From Thermogemmatispora aurantia (GTDB lineage: Bacteria > Chloroflexota > Ktedonobacteria > Ktedonobacterales > Ktedonobacteraceae): a stretch of 64,000 nt of DNA. The stretch is taken from positions 661,410 to 725,409 of the forward strand of contig NZ_BKZV01000002.1 of NCBI RefSeq assembly GCF_008974285.1. Reading direction: 5' to 3'. The position numbers and the translations under genes are program-made. A model generated the notes under the pieces. The model did not search any database. It saw nothing but the letters and a program-made list of their open reading frames with translations, and was not told the origin of the DNA. Position 1 is the stretch's first letter. Each line of letters starts with the position of its first letter. Below are positions 17,550-27,102 of this stretch, piece by piece.

Positions 17550-18530
17550 ATGACCCCACAAGAGAAGCTCTCTGCTCGGCAGGAACAGCCCGGACTGGTC
17601 TCGTCTGCCTCTGCTCCTGGAGAGCCATCTCCAGCAAGAGGACTCTGGTGGCGCTTGCGCATCGATGGGTTGCTTCTGGTAGTGACAATGATCTGGGGCA
17701 GTACGTTCCTGGTGACGAAGTACACCATCCATTTTGTCGGTCTCTTTACCTACCTGGGATATAACTTCGGCATCGGAGCGCTGACGTTGGCGTTGCTTTT
17801 TCGCCGCCACTTACGCCACCTGACGGGTGCAGAGCTGCGCAGTGGCCTGATTCTCGGTCTGCTGCTCTTTAGCGGCTATGCTCTGCAGACATTGGGCTTA
17901 CAGTACACAATCACGAGCAAGGCGGGCTTTATTACGGGCCTGTATATTCCTCTGGTGCCGCTCTTTGCCGTCCTGCTCCTTCGCCAGCGCCCCTCGCTAG
18001 AGGCAGGGCTTGGCTTTCTCTTCTCGCTGCTGGGCCTGACGCTGCTCTCGGTGAACAAGGATTTCAATCTGAGCTTTGGTCTGGGCGAAGCCTTGATTCT
18101 GGGCTGTGCGATTGCTTTCGCACTGCACATTGTCTGCATCAGCAAGTTTGTGGTGGGGGCTGATGCACTCAATCTGGCGATTATCCAGCTGGCTACGACT
18201 TCAGCACTGAGTTTGACAACGGCGCTGTTGACCCATGAGGGATTGCTGTTGCCAGCGAGCGCGCCAATCTGGGGAGCGGTGCTTTTTATGGGTGTGGTGG
18301 ATATCGGCTTCTGTATGGGGACGATGAACTGGGCACAGCAGTATATCAGTAGCACACATGCGGCGCTGATCTATGCCTGCGAGCCGGTATGGGCGGGAAT
18401 CTTTGGGACGCTGGCAGGCCAGACCTTGAGCGGCTTGGCCTGGGTGGGAGGCGCCTGCATCTGCTTGGGAATGATCATGAGCGAGGTGCGCCTGGCAACG
18501 CTGCTGAAGAGTCGGCGGCGCTCGGGTTAG
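17550..18530 (+). CDS. EamA-family (DMT superfamily) transporter
   Basis: The 326-residue protein has a 35-residue polar N-terminus and about ten helices in two EamA repeats. Repeat 1 begins LLLVVTMIWGSTFLVTKYTI and includes LGLQYTITSKAGFITGLYIPLVPLFAVLLLRQRP. Repeat 2 begins EALILGCAIAFALHIVCISK and includes ISSTHAALIYACEPVWAGIFGTLAGQTLSGLAWVGGACICLGMI. These are the classic motifs of RhaT/YdcZ/PecM-like exporters of amino acids, amines or other metabolites. The gene stands alone, convergent with the Rpn-type gene. Substrate cannot be predicted. Confidence 0.9.
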   Translation: MTPQEKLSARQEQPGLVSSASAPGEPSPARGLWWRLRIDGLLLVVTMIWGSTFLVTKYTIHFVGLFTYLGYNFGIGALTLALLFRRHLRHLTGAELRSGLILGLLLFSGYALQTLGLQYTITSKAGFITGLYIPLVPLFAVLLLRQRPSLEAGLGFLFSLLGLTLLSVNKDFNLSFGLGEALILGCAIAFALHIVCISKFVVGADALNLAIIQLATTSALSLTTALLTHEGLLLPASAPIWGAVLFMGVVDIGFCMGTMNWAQQYISSTHAALIYACEPVWAGIFGTLAGQTLSGLAWVGGACICLGMIMSEVRLATLLKSRRRSG

Positions 18531-18569
18531 AAGGCAAGACTGCTCGCCTTCATCTTCAGCAGCACAGAG

Positions 18570-18614
18570 CAGGAGCAGTCAGCCAGTACAGTGGATGGCT
18601 GTCTACTGCTCCTG
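18570..18614. terminator. Long hairpin between convergent genes
   Basis: CAGGAGCAGT and CAGCCA (18570-18585) pair with TGGCTG and ACTGCTCCTG (18596-18614), with only a TCT bulge between the two helices and a 10-base loop. It overlaps the last codons of the minus-strand Rpn-type gene. There is no T-run, so it may act as a bidirectional transcript-end barrier rather than a true intrinsic terminator. Confidence 0.5.
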
Positions 18615-19643
18615 ATGCCCGATTTCACCGTTGGACGGGCGACGACGTTCGTTCGTCTGCTCCACCAATCGCTGGCGAAGCTGCTCGCCTTCCTGGATCA
18701 GGCCAACGCTCACCACCAGCTCGGTCAAGACCGCTGGCTCGTTGATGCCGGCAGCAACCTCCCGGGCCAGCTCACCAAGCTCGGGAAAGCGGGCCGATAC
18801 CATGACTACCAGCATGCGCCGCAATTCGTTCAGGCGCTCGGCCCGTTCTTGCTGACGTCCTTCCCGACGTCCTTCTTTCAGTCCTTCCTTGAGACCTTTC
18901 TCGCGCCCTTCCTTGAGACCTTTCTCGCGCCCTTCCTTCAACCCCTCCTCCAGAATCATCTGATAGATATCTGTCTGTTTCAGCTCCTGAATGAAATCAG
19001 CCAGCATAGTAAACTGCTCCTTTAGCCACTGACGCTCACTGGCCGGGGCCACCGCCCAGGCCAGGGCAGCGATCAAGAAACCGATAGCCAACAAGTCATA
19101 GCGTCCGGCCTGCTCCAGACGCCTCTTCATCTCCACAATCAGCTCACGACGTTGCCCTTCACGTGTCAAAGGCAGCAGCGGCAGCGTGCCCCAGCGTCCC
19201 GACTGCAGCAGTTCCGCCGCTGGCATATCCCAGAGCTTCAGCACCAGGAAATGAAATTCATGCACTTTCTTTTTATTAGGTAACTCGCGCTGATAGGGCG
19301 TGAGCGGCGCGGCACAACGACGGAGATAGACGACACACGACCAGACCGGGCATCGATAGCGTTGGTCCGCAAGAACATTATACAACAGCAGGCGCTCGGC
19401 CATTCGAGCATCAGGACCACTTTGAAACTCTAAATGCACCATCACTGGCTTGCCCGCCAGCTCACAAGCGCTCACCACATCAGCCCGCAGCGCTCCTAGC
19501 TCTCTCAAGAGCGGAATATCTGCAAGCACAAACTCGGCGGAGGCATCGCGCTGATAACGCGCCTCGGGCAAAACAAGCTCGACAAAATCCTGAGCTGCTA
19601 GCTCGAAGAGCCGCTTCAGCGCCAGATCCCAGGATGTTCCCAT
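18603..19643 (-). CDS. Rpn-family PD-(D/E)XK nuclease/putative transposase-like protein
   Basis: From the ATG at 19643 the protein has 346 residues. It begins MGTSWDLALKRLFELAAQDF, as Rpn/YhgA-like proteins do. The core has LRADVVSACELAGKPVMVHLEFQSG, giving D...E-x-Q, the Rpn variant of the PD-(D/E)XK active site. Rpn proteins of E. coli cut DNA and promote RecA-independent recombination. Near residues 245-275 there are GLKEGREK octapeptide repeats, a common feature of this family, seen as a 24-bp tandem repeat in the DNA. A strong promoter lies just upstream, in AT-rich DNA. The longer frame to 19763 runs through that promoter and is rejected. Confidence 0.85.
   Translation of the reverse strand: MGTSWDLALKRLFELAAQDFVELVLPEARYQRDASAEFVLADIPLLRELGALRADVVSACELAGKPVMVHLEFQSGPDARMAERLLLYNVLADQRYRCPVWSCVVYLRRCAAPLTPYQRELPNKKKVHEFHFLVLKLWDMPAAELLQSGRWGTLPLLPLTREGQRRELIVEMKRRLEQAGRYDLLAIGFLIAALAWAVAPASERQWLKEQFTMLADFIQELKQTDIYQMILEEGLKEGREKGLKEGREKGLKEGLKEGRREGRQQERAERLNELRRMLVVMVSARFPELGELAREVAAGINEPAVLTELVVSVGLIQEGEQLRQRLVEQTNERRRPSNGEIGHQEQ
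18884..18931. repeat. 24-bp tandem repeat in the Rpn-type gene
   Basis: Two exact 24-bp copies (18884-18907 and 18908-18931) and a partial third encode repeated GLKEGREK residues. Copy number of such repeats often varies between strains by slippage. Confidence 0.8.
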
Positions 19644-19688
19644 TGCCCCGTTGGCCTGTTCCTCCTCACACACTAGATTGATGAATTG

Positions 19689-19717
19689 ATTATAACAGAT
19701 ATCGTTTCTTATTACAA
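19689..19717 (-). promoter_or_regulatory. Promoter of the Rpn-type gene
   Basis: On the minus strand TTGTAA (19717-19712), 17 bases, then TATAAT (19694-19689), with a TGn extension before the -10. Transcription would start near 19682, 39 bases before the ATG at 19643. Confidence 0.7.
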
Positions 19718-19789
19718 CCACTGATCTTTCCTTTATATTACACAAGAATCTTCTTATAAGCAAGCAATCTATATTGAAAGAAAGATCGA

Positions 19790-19803
19790 CTCTCTATAGA
19801 GAG
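19790..19803. repeat. Perfect 14-bp palindrome between Rpn-type gene and thrS promoter
   Basis: CTCTCTATAGAGAG is fully self-complementary. It lies midway between the divergent Rpn and thrS promoters, 44 bases before the thrS -35 box. It may be a regulator site acting on one or both genes. Confidence 0.45.
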
Positions 19804-19846
19804 CGAGCCTGCAACAGCCATCTCGTGCCCATTTCTCAGGCTGTCC

Positions 19847-19875
19847 TTTACACTGAACGGTAAGTGTGCTATACT
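19847..19875 (+). promoter_or_regulatory. Promoter of the thrS T-box transcript
   Basis: TTTACA (19847-19852), exactly 17 bases, then TATACT (19870-19875) with a TGC extension before it. Transcription would start near 19882, giving a leader of about 580 bases that contains the T-box. Confidence 0.8.
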
Positions 19876-19959
19876 TGGAAGCACTGAGATTATGGCCCCA
19901 GCGTCTCGTCGCGAGACGATAGCGTAACCGTAAGCATCTCCAAGGACAAGAGAAGATCA

Positions 19960-20378
19960 GCAACAGCGGCGATCACGCGAGACATGTCCCCTCCGCAGGG
20001 CATTCAGAGAGGTAACGCCAGCGGCTGCAAGCGTACCTGCCCGAGGGAGATCCGCTTCCGAGCCAGCCTGGTTACTCTGTTGGCGCTCCAGCAATCGTGA
20101 GCACCAGCCAGCCACTCTGCTCGGAAAAGGAGTACGGAATGGGATACCCCTCGCCAGCCTGTACCGAGCCAGTAAGGTACACGCCTCGACCCCGTTAGCG
20201 GTCGCACGAGCGCAGGTCTTCGCTCTCCTACCAGGGCCATACGAGTGGCTCTGATGGGGCGTCTTGAGCCTTTCCTTTGGCATGTCTACCCTGCTCAGGA
20301 TGAGCACCTGCGAAAGATGGGTGGAACCACGGAAGCGTCTTCAGCCTTTCGTCCCTGTTGGGATGAAAGGCTTTTTTA
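19960..20378 (+). promoter_or_regulatory. T-box riboswitch leader of thrS (transcriptional, tRNA-Thr sensing)
   Basis: The core T-box sequence GGGTGGAACCACGG lies at 20319-20332, matching GGGUGGNACCRCG, and is followed at once by a strong terminator whose 5' arm competes with the antiterminator. In stem I the conserved distal pair AGAGAG (20006-20011) and GGCTG (20023-20027) is present, and flanking CCCTC/GGGCA and TGCCC/GAGGG segments pair. Uncharged tRNA binding would stabilise the antiterminator and allow thrS expression. The TGGA in the T-box would pair with a tRNA ending UCCA. I could not fix the specifier triplet; ACT at 20074-20076 is a candidate. Confidence 0.88.
20343..20378 (+). terminator. 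Attenuator terminator of the thrS T-box
   Basis: AGCCTTTCGTCCC (20343-20355) and GGGATGAAAGGCT (20360-20372) form a 13-bp stem with one G-T pair and a 4-base loop, then TTTTTATT. It directly follows the T-box core and is 80 bases before the start codon. Confidence 0.92.
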
Positions 20379-20459
20379 TTGTTCGGCCTGGTGCCGGATG
20401 GATAACCTCGCCAATGAGCGAGTGCCTCAGTAGACCAGACAGGGAGGTGTCTCAAAAGT

Positions 20460-22259
20460 ATGCCAGCAGAATCTGTCGAAGCTGAAATTCAAGAAACGGT
20501 CAATTATACGCCGCTCCAGCGTATGCGCCATTCCGCGGCCCACGTCATGGCCGAGGCCATTCAGGAGATGTTTCCCGAAGCCCGCTTCGCCATCGGGCCG
20601 GCCATCGAAGATGGTTTCTATTATGATTTTGAGCTGCCGCGCCCGCTCACGCCCGAGGACTTTCCCGAGATCGAGCACCGTATGCGCCGCATCATCGAGG
20701 CCCGGTATCCTTTCATTCATGAGCGCTGGCCGCGCGAGAAGGCCCTGGAGTACTTCCGCAATAAGGGCCAGGTCTATAAGGTCGAGATTATTGAGAACCT
20801 GCCCGACGAGGAGGTCGGCATCTATAAGCAGGGCAATTTTCTCGACCTCTGTCGCGGCCCCCATGTGGAGCACACGGGGCAGATCGGTCCCTTTAAGCTG
20901 ATGCGGGTCGCTGGCGCTTATTGGCGGGGCGACGAGCATCGCCCCATGTTGCAGCGCCTCTATGGAACGGCCTGGTTCACGCAGGAAGAACTCGACCAGT
21001 ATCTCTGGCGCCTCGAAGAGGCGCAGAAGCGCGACCATCGCAAGCTGGGCCGCGAGCTGAAGCTCTTCCTGATGAGCGAGGATGTTCCTGCTGGGGTACC
21101 GCTCTTCTTGCCTCACGGCGAGATGCTGCGCCACCTGATGGAGTCCTACGTGCGCGAGACGCAGGAACGCTACGGCTATCAGCACGTCTGGACGGGTCAT
21201 CTCGGGAAAGTGCGCCTTTATAAGATGTCTAAGCACTGGTATACGTACCGTGAAAATATGTTCCCGGTGATGCGAGGCGAGGAAGAGCAGTCGGAGGACG
21301 ACGCCTATGTCCTGAAGCCGATGAACTGTCCTCATCATATCCTGCTCTATAAGTCGCAGCTGCACAGCTATCGCGAGCTGCCGATCCGCTACGCCGAGTT
21401 TGCTACGCTCTACCGCTATGAGAAGCCCGGCGTGCTGACGGGCCTGGCACGTGTGCGCAGCTTGACGCAGGACGATGCCCATGTCTTCCTGCGTCCCGAC
21501 CAGATTCAGGAGGAGTTCGATCGCGCTGTCGATCTGACGCTGGAGGTCTTCAATACGTACGGCCTCAACGACTACTGGATTCGCCTCTCTCTGCGCGATC
21601 CAAATAAGAAGGAGGACTACGTGGGCAGCGATGAGGTCTGGGAGCTGGCCGAAAGCTCGTTACGGGCCGCGCTGGAGCACCGCGGCATCGAGTACCGCGA
21701 GGGCATCGGCGAGGCCGCTTTCTACGGTCCAAAGATGGACTTTATGGTGCGCGATGCTCTGGGGCGTGAGTGGCAGTGCGCGACGATCCAGCTCGATTTT
21801 GTGCAGCCGGAAAACTTTGAGCTGGAGTATATCGGCGAGGACGGTCAGCCTCATCGCCCAGTGATGATCCATCGCGCGGTGACGGGTTCGACGGAGCGCT
21901 TTATGGCCATGCTCATCGAGCATTTCGCCGGCGCTTTCCCGGTCTGGCTCTCTCCAGTTCAGGCCGTGGTGATTCCGATTGCTGACCGCCATCTGGAGTA
22001 CGCTCAGAAGGTCTTGGCTGCTCTGAAGAACGCCGGTGTGCGCGCCGAGCTGGATGCCCGCAGCGAGCGGATGAATGCCAAGATCCGTGACGCTCAGCTG
22101 CAGAAAATTCCCTATATGCTGGTGGTCGGCGATAAGGAGGCGGCCAGCGAGAGTGTGGCGGTGCGCCTGCGGACGAATGAAAACCGCGGCGCGATGCCGC
22201 TAGCGGACTTCGTGGCCCATATTACGGAGATTATTCGCACGCGCAGCCGTGATCTCTAG
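20460..22259 (+). CDS. thrS: Threonyl-tRNA synthetase lacking the TGS domain
   Basis: The 599-residue enzyme charges tRNA-Thr with threonine. It begins almost directly with the editing (N2) domain: MRHSAAHVMAEAIQ and later CRGPHVEHTG carry the His/Cys residues of the editing site. The catalytic class II core follows, with RYEKPGVLTGLARVRSLTQDDAH (motif 2) and MNCPHH, whose Cys and His bind zinc. The anticodon-binding domain occupies the last 110 residues (PVWLSPVQAVVIPI onwards). The usual N-terminal TGS domain of about 60 residues is absent, and the DNA upstream is the T-box terminator, so it was not missed by start choice. GGGAGG precedes the ATG. tmk follows 150 bases later. Confidence 0.97.
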   Translation: MPAESVEAEIQETVNYTPLQRMRHSAAHVMAEAIQEMFPEARFAIGPAIEDGFYYDFELPRPLTPEDFPEIEHRMRRIIEARYPFIHERWPREKALEYFRNKGQVYKVEIIENLPDEEVGIYKQGNFLDLCRGPHVEHTGQIGPFKLMRVAGAYWRGDEHRPMLQRLYGTAWFTQEELDQYLWRLEEAQKRDHRKLGRELKLFLMSEDVPAGVPLFLPHGEMLRHLMESYVRETQERYGYQHVWTGHLGKVRLYKMSKHWYTYRENMFPVMRGEEEQSEDDAYVLKPMNCPHHILLYKSQLHSYRELPIRYAEFATLYRYEKPGVLTGLARVRSLTQDDAHVFLRPDQIQEEFDRAVDLTLEVFNTYGLNDYWIRLSLRDPNKKEDYVGSDEVWELAESSLRAALEHRGIEYREGIGEAAFYGPKMDFMVRDALGREWQCATIQLDFVQPENFELEYIGEDGQPHRPVMIHRAVTGSTERFMAMLIEHFAGAFPVWLSPVQAVVIPIADRHLEYAQKVLAALKNAGVRAELDARSERMNAKIRDAQLQKIPYMLVVGDKEAASESVAVRLRTNENRGAMPLADFVAHITEIIRTRSRDL

Positions 22260-22411
22260 CAATGATCCAGCAAATAGTCAGGCCCAGGCCATGCAGAGAG
22301 GGGGGCCTCAGCTCTCAGCCCCTGGCCTGGGCCCTGGTCCAATCCATTCCATTGGTCTGGTGGGGAGGCGCCGAGAAAGGGAGGAGTTAGAAGAAAGGAG
22401 TCTGCCGTTCG

Positions 22412-23086
22412 ATGTTGGTAGCCTTGGAGGGGATCGATGGGGCTGGCAAGACGACGCAGCTGCACCTGCTGGAAGAGCGGGCGCGCCGCCAGGGGCTGCG
22501 CGTGGCCAGTCTCTCGTTCCCTCGCTATACTGAGACGGTTTTCGGGCGCTGCGTGGCCGCTTATCTGCGCGGCGAGTTCGGTCCTCTGGCAGAGGTGCCG
22601 CCGCGCTCAGCCGCTCTGCTCTTCGCCGGCGACCGGCTGGAAAGTCTGGAGTTGCTTTCTCGCCTGGCGGCAGAAAGCGATCTCCTGCTGCTGGATCGCT
22701 ACGTGGCCTCAAACCTGGCCCATCAGGGAGCGCGCCTTGCCGTCTCAGAGCGCGATGCTTTCCTGGCATGGTTGGCGCACCTGGAGTATGAGGTCTTTGG
22801 TCTACCGCGCCCCACGCTCACGCTCTATCTGCGCCTGCCGGTGGCGGTCGCCAGCAGCCTGCTGGCGACGCGCGCGCAGCAGCGGAGATCGGGCGCGCGC
22901 GATCTCCACGAGGAGAACGCTGCCTATCTGGCACGCTGCGCCGAGGTCTATGAACAGCTGGCCAGCGCCCATGCCGATGGTCCCTGGGAGATCGTTTCCT
23001 GTGTCGATGAGAAGGAGAGACTGCGCTCACCGGAGGAGATCCAGGTACAGGTCTGGTCGCTGCTGGAAAGGTATCGCACTGTATGA
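22412..23086 (+). CDS. tmk: Thymidylate kinase
   Basis: The 224-residue protein starts MLVALEGIDGAGKTTQLHLLEERA, a P-loop of the type GxDGxGKTT specific to dTMP kinases. LLLLDRYVASNLAHQGARL is the DRY/S...YQG motif that binds dTMP, here with H in place of Y before Q. The LID region reads RRSGARDLHEEN. It phosphorylates dTMP to dTDP for DNA synthesis. Length is normal. The stop overlaps the next start (ATGA), so the two genes are translationally coupled. Confidence 0.93.
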   Translation: MLVALEGIDGAGKTTQLHLLEERARRQGLRVASLSFPRYTETVFGRCVAAYLRGEFGPLAEVPPRSAALLFAGDRLESLELLSRLAAESDLLLLDRYVASNLAHQGARLAVSERDAFLAWLAHLEYEVFGLPRPTLTLYLRLPVAVASSLLATRAQQRRSGARDLHEENAAYLARCAEVYEQLASAHADGPWEIVSCVDEKERLRSPEEIQVQVWSLLERYRTV

Positions 23087-23646
23087 GCCGCCGTGTTGTG
23101 CTGGTCGACTACGATCCACAGTGGCCGCAGGAGTACGCCGCTGAGCGCCAACGGCTGCTTGAGGCCATCGGCCCCTGGCTGGTGGCCATCGAGCATATCG
23201 GCAGTACCTCGGTGCCCGGCCTGGCCGCCAAGCCCATTATCGATATCATGGCCGCAGTAGCCCAGCTCTCGCATGCCACCTCCTGCATCGAGTCGCTACG
23301 TGCTCTCGGCTATGAGTACCTTCCAGAGGTTGAGCGCTTTATTCCCGAGCGCCTCTACTTTCGCAAGCTCCGCGGCGAGGAACATACCCACCATCTGCAC
23401 ATAGTGGAGTACGACAGCCCTTTCTGGCAGCGTCACCTGCTCTTCCGCGATTACCTGCGTGCCCATCCGGCTACAGCCCAGGAGTACGCTCTCCTGAAGC
23501 GGGCGCTGGCGGCACGTTTCCCAAACGACGTCGCAGCTTATACCGAGGCAAAAACCGCTTTCATTAGGGGTATCGAAGCCAAGGCCGCTCTCTGGTCGGC
23601 TCGGGGACGGCCAGCGCCACCAGCCGCTGAGCAAGATGAGCTGTAA
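23083..23646 (+). CDS. GrpB-family (UPF0157) nucleotidyltransferase-fold protein
   Basis: The 187-residue protein has VLVDYDPQWPQEYAAERQRLLEAI, EHIGSTSVPGLAAKPIIDIMAAV and HTHHLHIVEY, the three hallmarks of GrpB/UPF0157. The GSTSVPGLxAKPIIDI segment is the nucleotidyltransferase-like signature; biochemical function is unknown in most members, and the name should not be confused with GrpE. It overlaps tmk by four bases and so shares its transcript. Confidence 0.9.
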   Translation: MSRRVVLVDYDPQWPQEYAAERQRLLEAIGPWLVAIEHIGSTSVPGLAAKPIIDIMAAVAQLSHATSCIESLRALGYEYLPEVERFIPERLYFRKLRGEEHTHHLHIVEYDSPFWQRHLLFRDYLRAHPATAQEYALLKRALAARFPNDVAAYTEAKTAFIRGIEAKAALWSARGRPAPPAAEQDEL

Positions 23647-23744
23647 GGCCAGAGGGACAAGGGCCAGAGTCCCAACCCAAATCAAACCAAAACAAAGCGA
23701 AAGGAGGGATCTCCTCCCTCCCCTCGCATCTATCGGCAGGCCCA

Positions 23745-25343
23745 TCAATCGATGAGCTCGTACGCCGGCAGCGTCAGAAACTCGGTAAACTCGCGGTTGG
23801 CGATAATGCCATCGAGGAGATTGTAGGCCTGCTCATAGCGGCGTGACTGATAGGTCCGCTCACCGACGGCGGCCTTGATCTTCTCCAGCTCCTCGCGCGC
23901 CAGCTGGCGTACCAGCTCCAGTGTTACTTTGCGCCCATCGTCCAGGATGCCGCGCGGATGATGCACCCATTGCCAGATCTGCGAGCGCGAGATCTCGACC
24001 GTGGCCGCATCCTCCATCAGGTTATTGATCGGGACACAGCCCAGGCCGCCAAGCCAGGCCTCCAGATACTGCGTTCCTACACTGATGTTGGTACGCAGGC
24101 CGCCCTCCGTGATAGTGCCCTCGGGGACACGCAGCAAGTCGGCAGCGGTCACCTGCACATCCTCGCGCTTGCGATCGATCTGGTTCGGCTGCGGCATGAC
24201 GCGATCGAATTCCTCCTGAGCCACCTGCACCAGGCCGGGATGAGCCACCCAGGTGCCGTCATGACCATCGGTCGCTTCGCGCCGCTTATCGGCACGCACG
24301 CGCTCCATCGCCTCTTCGTTGGCCGCCGGATTGTTCTTGATAGGGATCTGGGCTGCCATACCGCCGATGGCATGGGCATTGCGCCGATGGCAGGTTTTAA
24401 TGGTCAGCAACGTATAGGCCCGCATAAAGGGCGTGGTCATCGTCACCTGGGCCCGATCGGGATAGAGGAACTGCTCGTGATTGCGGAACTTCTTGATGGC
24501 GCTGAAAATGTAATCCCAGCGTCCGCAGTTGAGACCCGCTGAGTGCTCGCGCAGCTCGTAGAGGATCTCATCCATCTCGAAGGCCGCCAGGATGGTCTCG
24601 ATGAGCACCGTGGCCTTGATCGTCCCGCGCGGGATGCCGAGCTGCTCCTGAGCCAGGAGGAAGACATCGTTCCACAGACGCGCTTCCAGGTGGCTTTCCA
24701 TCTTCGGCAGGTAGAAGTAGGGGCCAGTCCCGCGCTCGAGCAGGGCGTGCGCGTTGTGGAAGAAATACAGTCCAAAGTCGAAGAGGCTGCCGGAAATGGG
24801 CTTGCCATCAAGCAGAACATGCTTCTCCGGCAGGTGCCAGCCGCGGGGACGGACCAGCAGCGTGGCGATCTGTTCGTTGAGGCGGTAGTGTTTGCCCTCG
24901 GGGCTGACATAGCTGATGGTACGCCGGACGGCGTCGCGCAGGTTGATCTGCCCCTGCACGAGGTTGGCCCAGGTCGGGGTGAGGGCATCCTCAAAGTCGG
25001 CCATGTAGACCCTGGCCCCCGAGTTGAGCGCGTTGATGATCATCTTGCGCTCAGCGGGACCGGTGATCTCCACGCGCCGGTCTTGCAGGTCGGCAGGGAC
25101 GGGGTTGATCGTCCAGTCTCCTTCACGAATGTGGGCCGTCTCTGGCAGGAAGTCGGGGAGCTTGCCGGCATCGATCTCGGCCTGCCGCTCGACACGCTTG
25201 CGCAGCAGCTCCTCGCGACGCCCCCCGAATTCGCGCACCAGCGTCACCACAAAGTGCAATGCCTCTGGCGTCAGTATCTCTGCGTATTCGGGCGGAACCG
25301 GTGCTTTGATCTCAAGCCCGTCTGGATAGCTCTGCTTCGTCAT
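23745..25343 (-). CDS. aceB: Malate synthase A
   Basis: The 532-residue enzyme condenses glyoxylate with acetyl-CoA to malate, the second step of the glyoxylate shunt. It starts [29 protein letters not shown], as family A enzymes do. Visible features are [12 protein letters not shown] (metal-binding region), [23 protein letters not shown] (catalytic Arg region) and [11 protein letters not shown]. The ATG at 25343 is chosen over an in-frame ATG at 25442, because the 33 extra residues are unlike the family and a purine tract precedes 25343. It follows aceA on the same strand after 184 bases; the two probably form an operon. Confidence 0.96.
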   Translation of the reverse strand: MTKQSYPDGLEIKAPVPPEYAEILTPEALHFVVTLVREFGGRREELLRKRVERQAEIDAGKLPDFLPETAHIREGDWTINPVPADLQDRRVEITGPAERKMIINALNSGARVYMADFEDALTPTWANLVQGQINLRDAVRRTISYVSPEGKHYRLNEQIATLLVRPRGWHLPEKHVLLDGKPISGSLFDFGLYFFHNAHALLERGTGPYFYLPKMESHLEARLWNDVFLLAQEQLGIPRGTIKATVLIETILAAFEMDEILYELREHSAGLNCGRWDYIFSAIKKFRNHEQFLYPDRAQVTMTTPFMRAYTLLTIKTCHRRNAHAIGGMAAQIPIKNNPAANEEAMERVRADKRREATDGHDGTWVAHPGLVQVAQEEFDRVMPQPNQIDRKREDVQVTAADLLRVPEGTITEGGLRTNISVGTQYLEAWLGGLGCVPINNLMEDAATVEISRSQIWQWVHHPRGILDDGRKVTLELVRQLAREELEKIKAAVGERTYQSRRYEQAYNLLDGIIANREFTEFLTLPAYELID

Positions 25344-25527
25344 CTGCTTCGCTTCGCCTTTCTGCCTGACAACAATGGGGGCACGCCGATACGCCTGACG
25401 CGCCTGAACGCGCCCACCAGCCTCCGTCGTTTTCCCCCCCATTGTACGACATCGGTGCAGGCACGCTCAAGCGCGTCGGCGTTCGCCGCTACCCGTCAGG
25501 AGTGACCAGAAGATGGATGGAAGGATA

Positions 25528-26859
25528 TCAATGGAATTGTTCTGCCTCGGTCGAGCCGGCCAGGGCCACGGTCGAGGCCTGGCCCCCGGAGATGACCATC
25601 GCCACTTCGTCGAAGTAGCCGGTTCCGACCTCACGCTGATGGCGCGTGGCCGTGTAGCCCTCGCGCTCCAGGGCAAACTCCTCTTCTTGCAGGTCGGCGT
25701 AGGCCGCCATGCCGCGCTGACGATAGCCCAGCGCCAGCTTGAACATGCTCTGATTGAGGGCGTGGAAGCCGGCCAGGGTCACAAATTGGAACTTGTAGCC
25801 CATCTTGCCCAGCTCGTCCTGGAAGGTGGCAATGGTATGAGCGTCGAGCTTCTTCTTCCAGTTGAAGGAAGGCGAGCAGTTGTAGGCCAGCAGCTTGCCA
25901 GGATACTTCTCGTGGATGGCTTCGGCAAAGCGCCGCGCCTCGTCCAGATTCGGCTCAGAGGTCTCGCACCAGATCAGATCGGCATAGGGAGCATAAGCCA
26001 GCCCTCGGGCAATGGCTGCCTCCAGCCCGTGGCGCGTGCGGAAGTAACCCTCGGGGGTACGCTCACCAGTGAGGAAGGGATGATCAGCCGGGTCGACATC
26101 GCTGGTGATAAGGGTGGCCGCGTTGGCATCGGTGCGCGCAATGAGAATGGTCGGTACTCCCATGACGTCCGCCGCCAGCCGAGCAGCAATCAGGTTGCGA
26201 ATGGCCAGGCGCGTGGGGATCAGGACCTTGCCGCCCAGGTGACCACACTTCTTCTCTGAGGCGAGCTGATCTTCAAAGTGCACGCCCGCCGCGCCGGCCT
26301 CGATCATGGCTTTGGTCAGTTCATAGACGTTGAGCGGCCCGCCAAAACCCGCCTCTCCATCGGCCACAATCGGGGCAAACCAGTAGATGTCTCCTTTTCC
26401 TTCGGCCTGCTGAATCTGATCGGCCCGCTGCAGCGCCTGGTTGATGCGCTTGACGACGTGCGGCACGCTGTTGGAGGGGTAGAGACTTTGGTCAGGATAC
26501 ATCTGCCCCGCCAGATTGGCATCGGCAGCCACCTGCCAGCCGCTCAGATAGATAGCCTTGAGACCAGCTTTGACCTGCTGAACCGCCTGGTTACCCGTGA
26601 GTGCGCCGAGCGCCGCCACGTATGGCTCGCTGTGCAGCAGCTCCCAGAGCCGCTCAGCTCCCAGACGCGCTAAGGTGTATTCTATCTGAATGGAGCCGCG
26701 CAGACGCACGACGTCTTGTCCGCTATAGGGCCGCTTGATGCCCTGCCAGCGCGGATCTTCGCGCCAGGAACGCTCCAGCTCTTCGGCACTGGGGCCACTA
26801 TAGGGCGTCTGCCGCTTTCCATGTGCGCCATTGCCATTCATAGTATATTGACTGCTCAT
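25528..26859 (-). CDS. aceA: Isocitrate lyase
   Basis: The 443-residue enzyme splits isocitrate into succinate and glyoxylate. The catalytic signature [11 protein letters not shown] is present, with Cys as the general acid/base; [27 protein letters not shown] barrel strands and [14 protein letters not shown] complete the active site. The start at 26859 has GGAGC a few bases upstream; a longer frame to 26949 is less likely. With aceB downstream this gives a complete glyoxylate bypass for growth on two-carbon units or lactate-derived acetyl-CoA. Confidence 0.97.
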   Translation of the reverse strand: MSSQYTMNGNGAHGKRQTPYSGPSAEELERSWREDPRWQGIKRPYSGQDVVRLRGSIQIEYTLARLGAERLWELLHSEPYVAALGALTGNQAVQQVKAGLKAIYLSGWQVAADANLAGQMYPDQSLYPSNSVPHVVKRINQALQRADQIQQAEGKGDIYWFAPIVADGEAGFGGPLNVYELTKAMIEAGAAGVHFEDQLASEKKCGHLGGKVLIPTRLAIRNLIAARLAADVMGVPTILIARTDANAATLITSDVDPADHPFLTGERTPEGYFRTRHGLEAAIARGLAYAPYADLIWCETSEPNLDEARRFAEAIHEKYPGKLLAYNCSPSFNWKKKLDAHTIATFQDELGKMGYKFQFVTLAGFHALNQSMFKLALGYRQRGMAAYADLQEEEFALEREGYTATRHQREVGTGYFDEVAMVISGGQASTVALAGSTEAEQFH

Positions 26860-27034
26860 TATGATCTCTGCTCCTCTCTCCAGAAGCGCTTTGATAAGCT
26901 TTGACCTATAGATCTGCGGGGCCTGCTCGCTCCATAACAAGGATAACACACGAACAGGCGAAGTTGCTATGAAATAAGTTAAAAGCTGGTAAGCTTTACG
27001 ATAACCAAATGCTTATAGGTTGCCAACGCAAAGA

Positions 27035-27076
27035 TGGGGAGCCAGTTCGTTTCTGCTGAGGTGAACTGGCTCCCCA
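27035..27076 (-). terminator. Strong hairpin after secA
   Basis: TGGGGAGCCAGTTC (27035-27048) and GAACTGGCTCCCCA (27063-27076) pair perfectly over 14 bases with a 14-base loop. On the minus strand, TCTTTG follows, a short T-rich tail. It is placed 27 bases after the secA stop and before the aceA promoter region. Confidence 0.7.
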
Positions 27077-27102
27077 CCTTCAATGACTGATCCGGGCCTG
27101 GC

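Noticed and set aside
20427..21482. 351-codon open frame on the minus strand
   Set aside because: It is the antisense shadow of thrS.
23690..23735. Terminator between the GrpB-family gene and aceB
   Set aside because: GGAGGGATCTCCTCCC can form a short stem, but the loop is too small for the full palindrome and there is no T-run on either strand.
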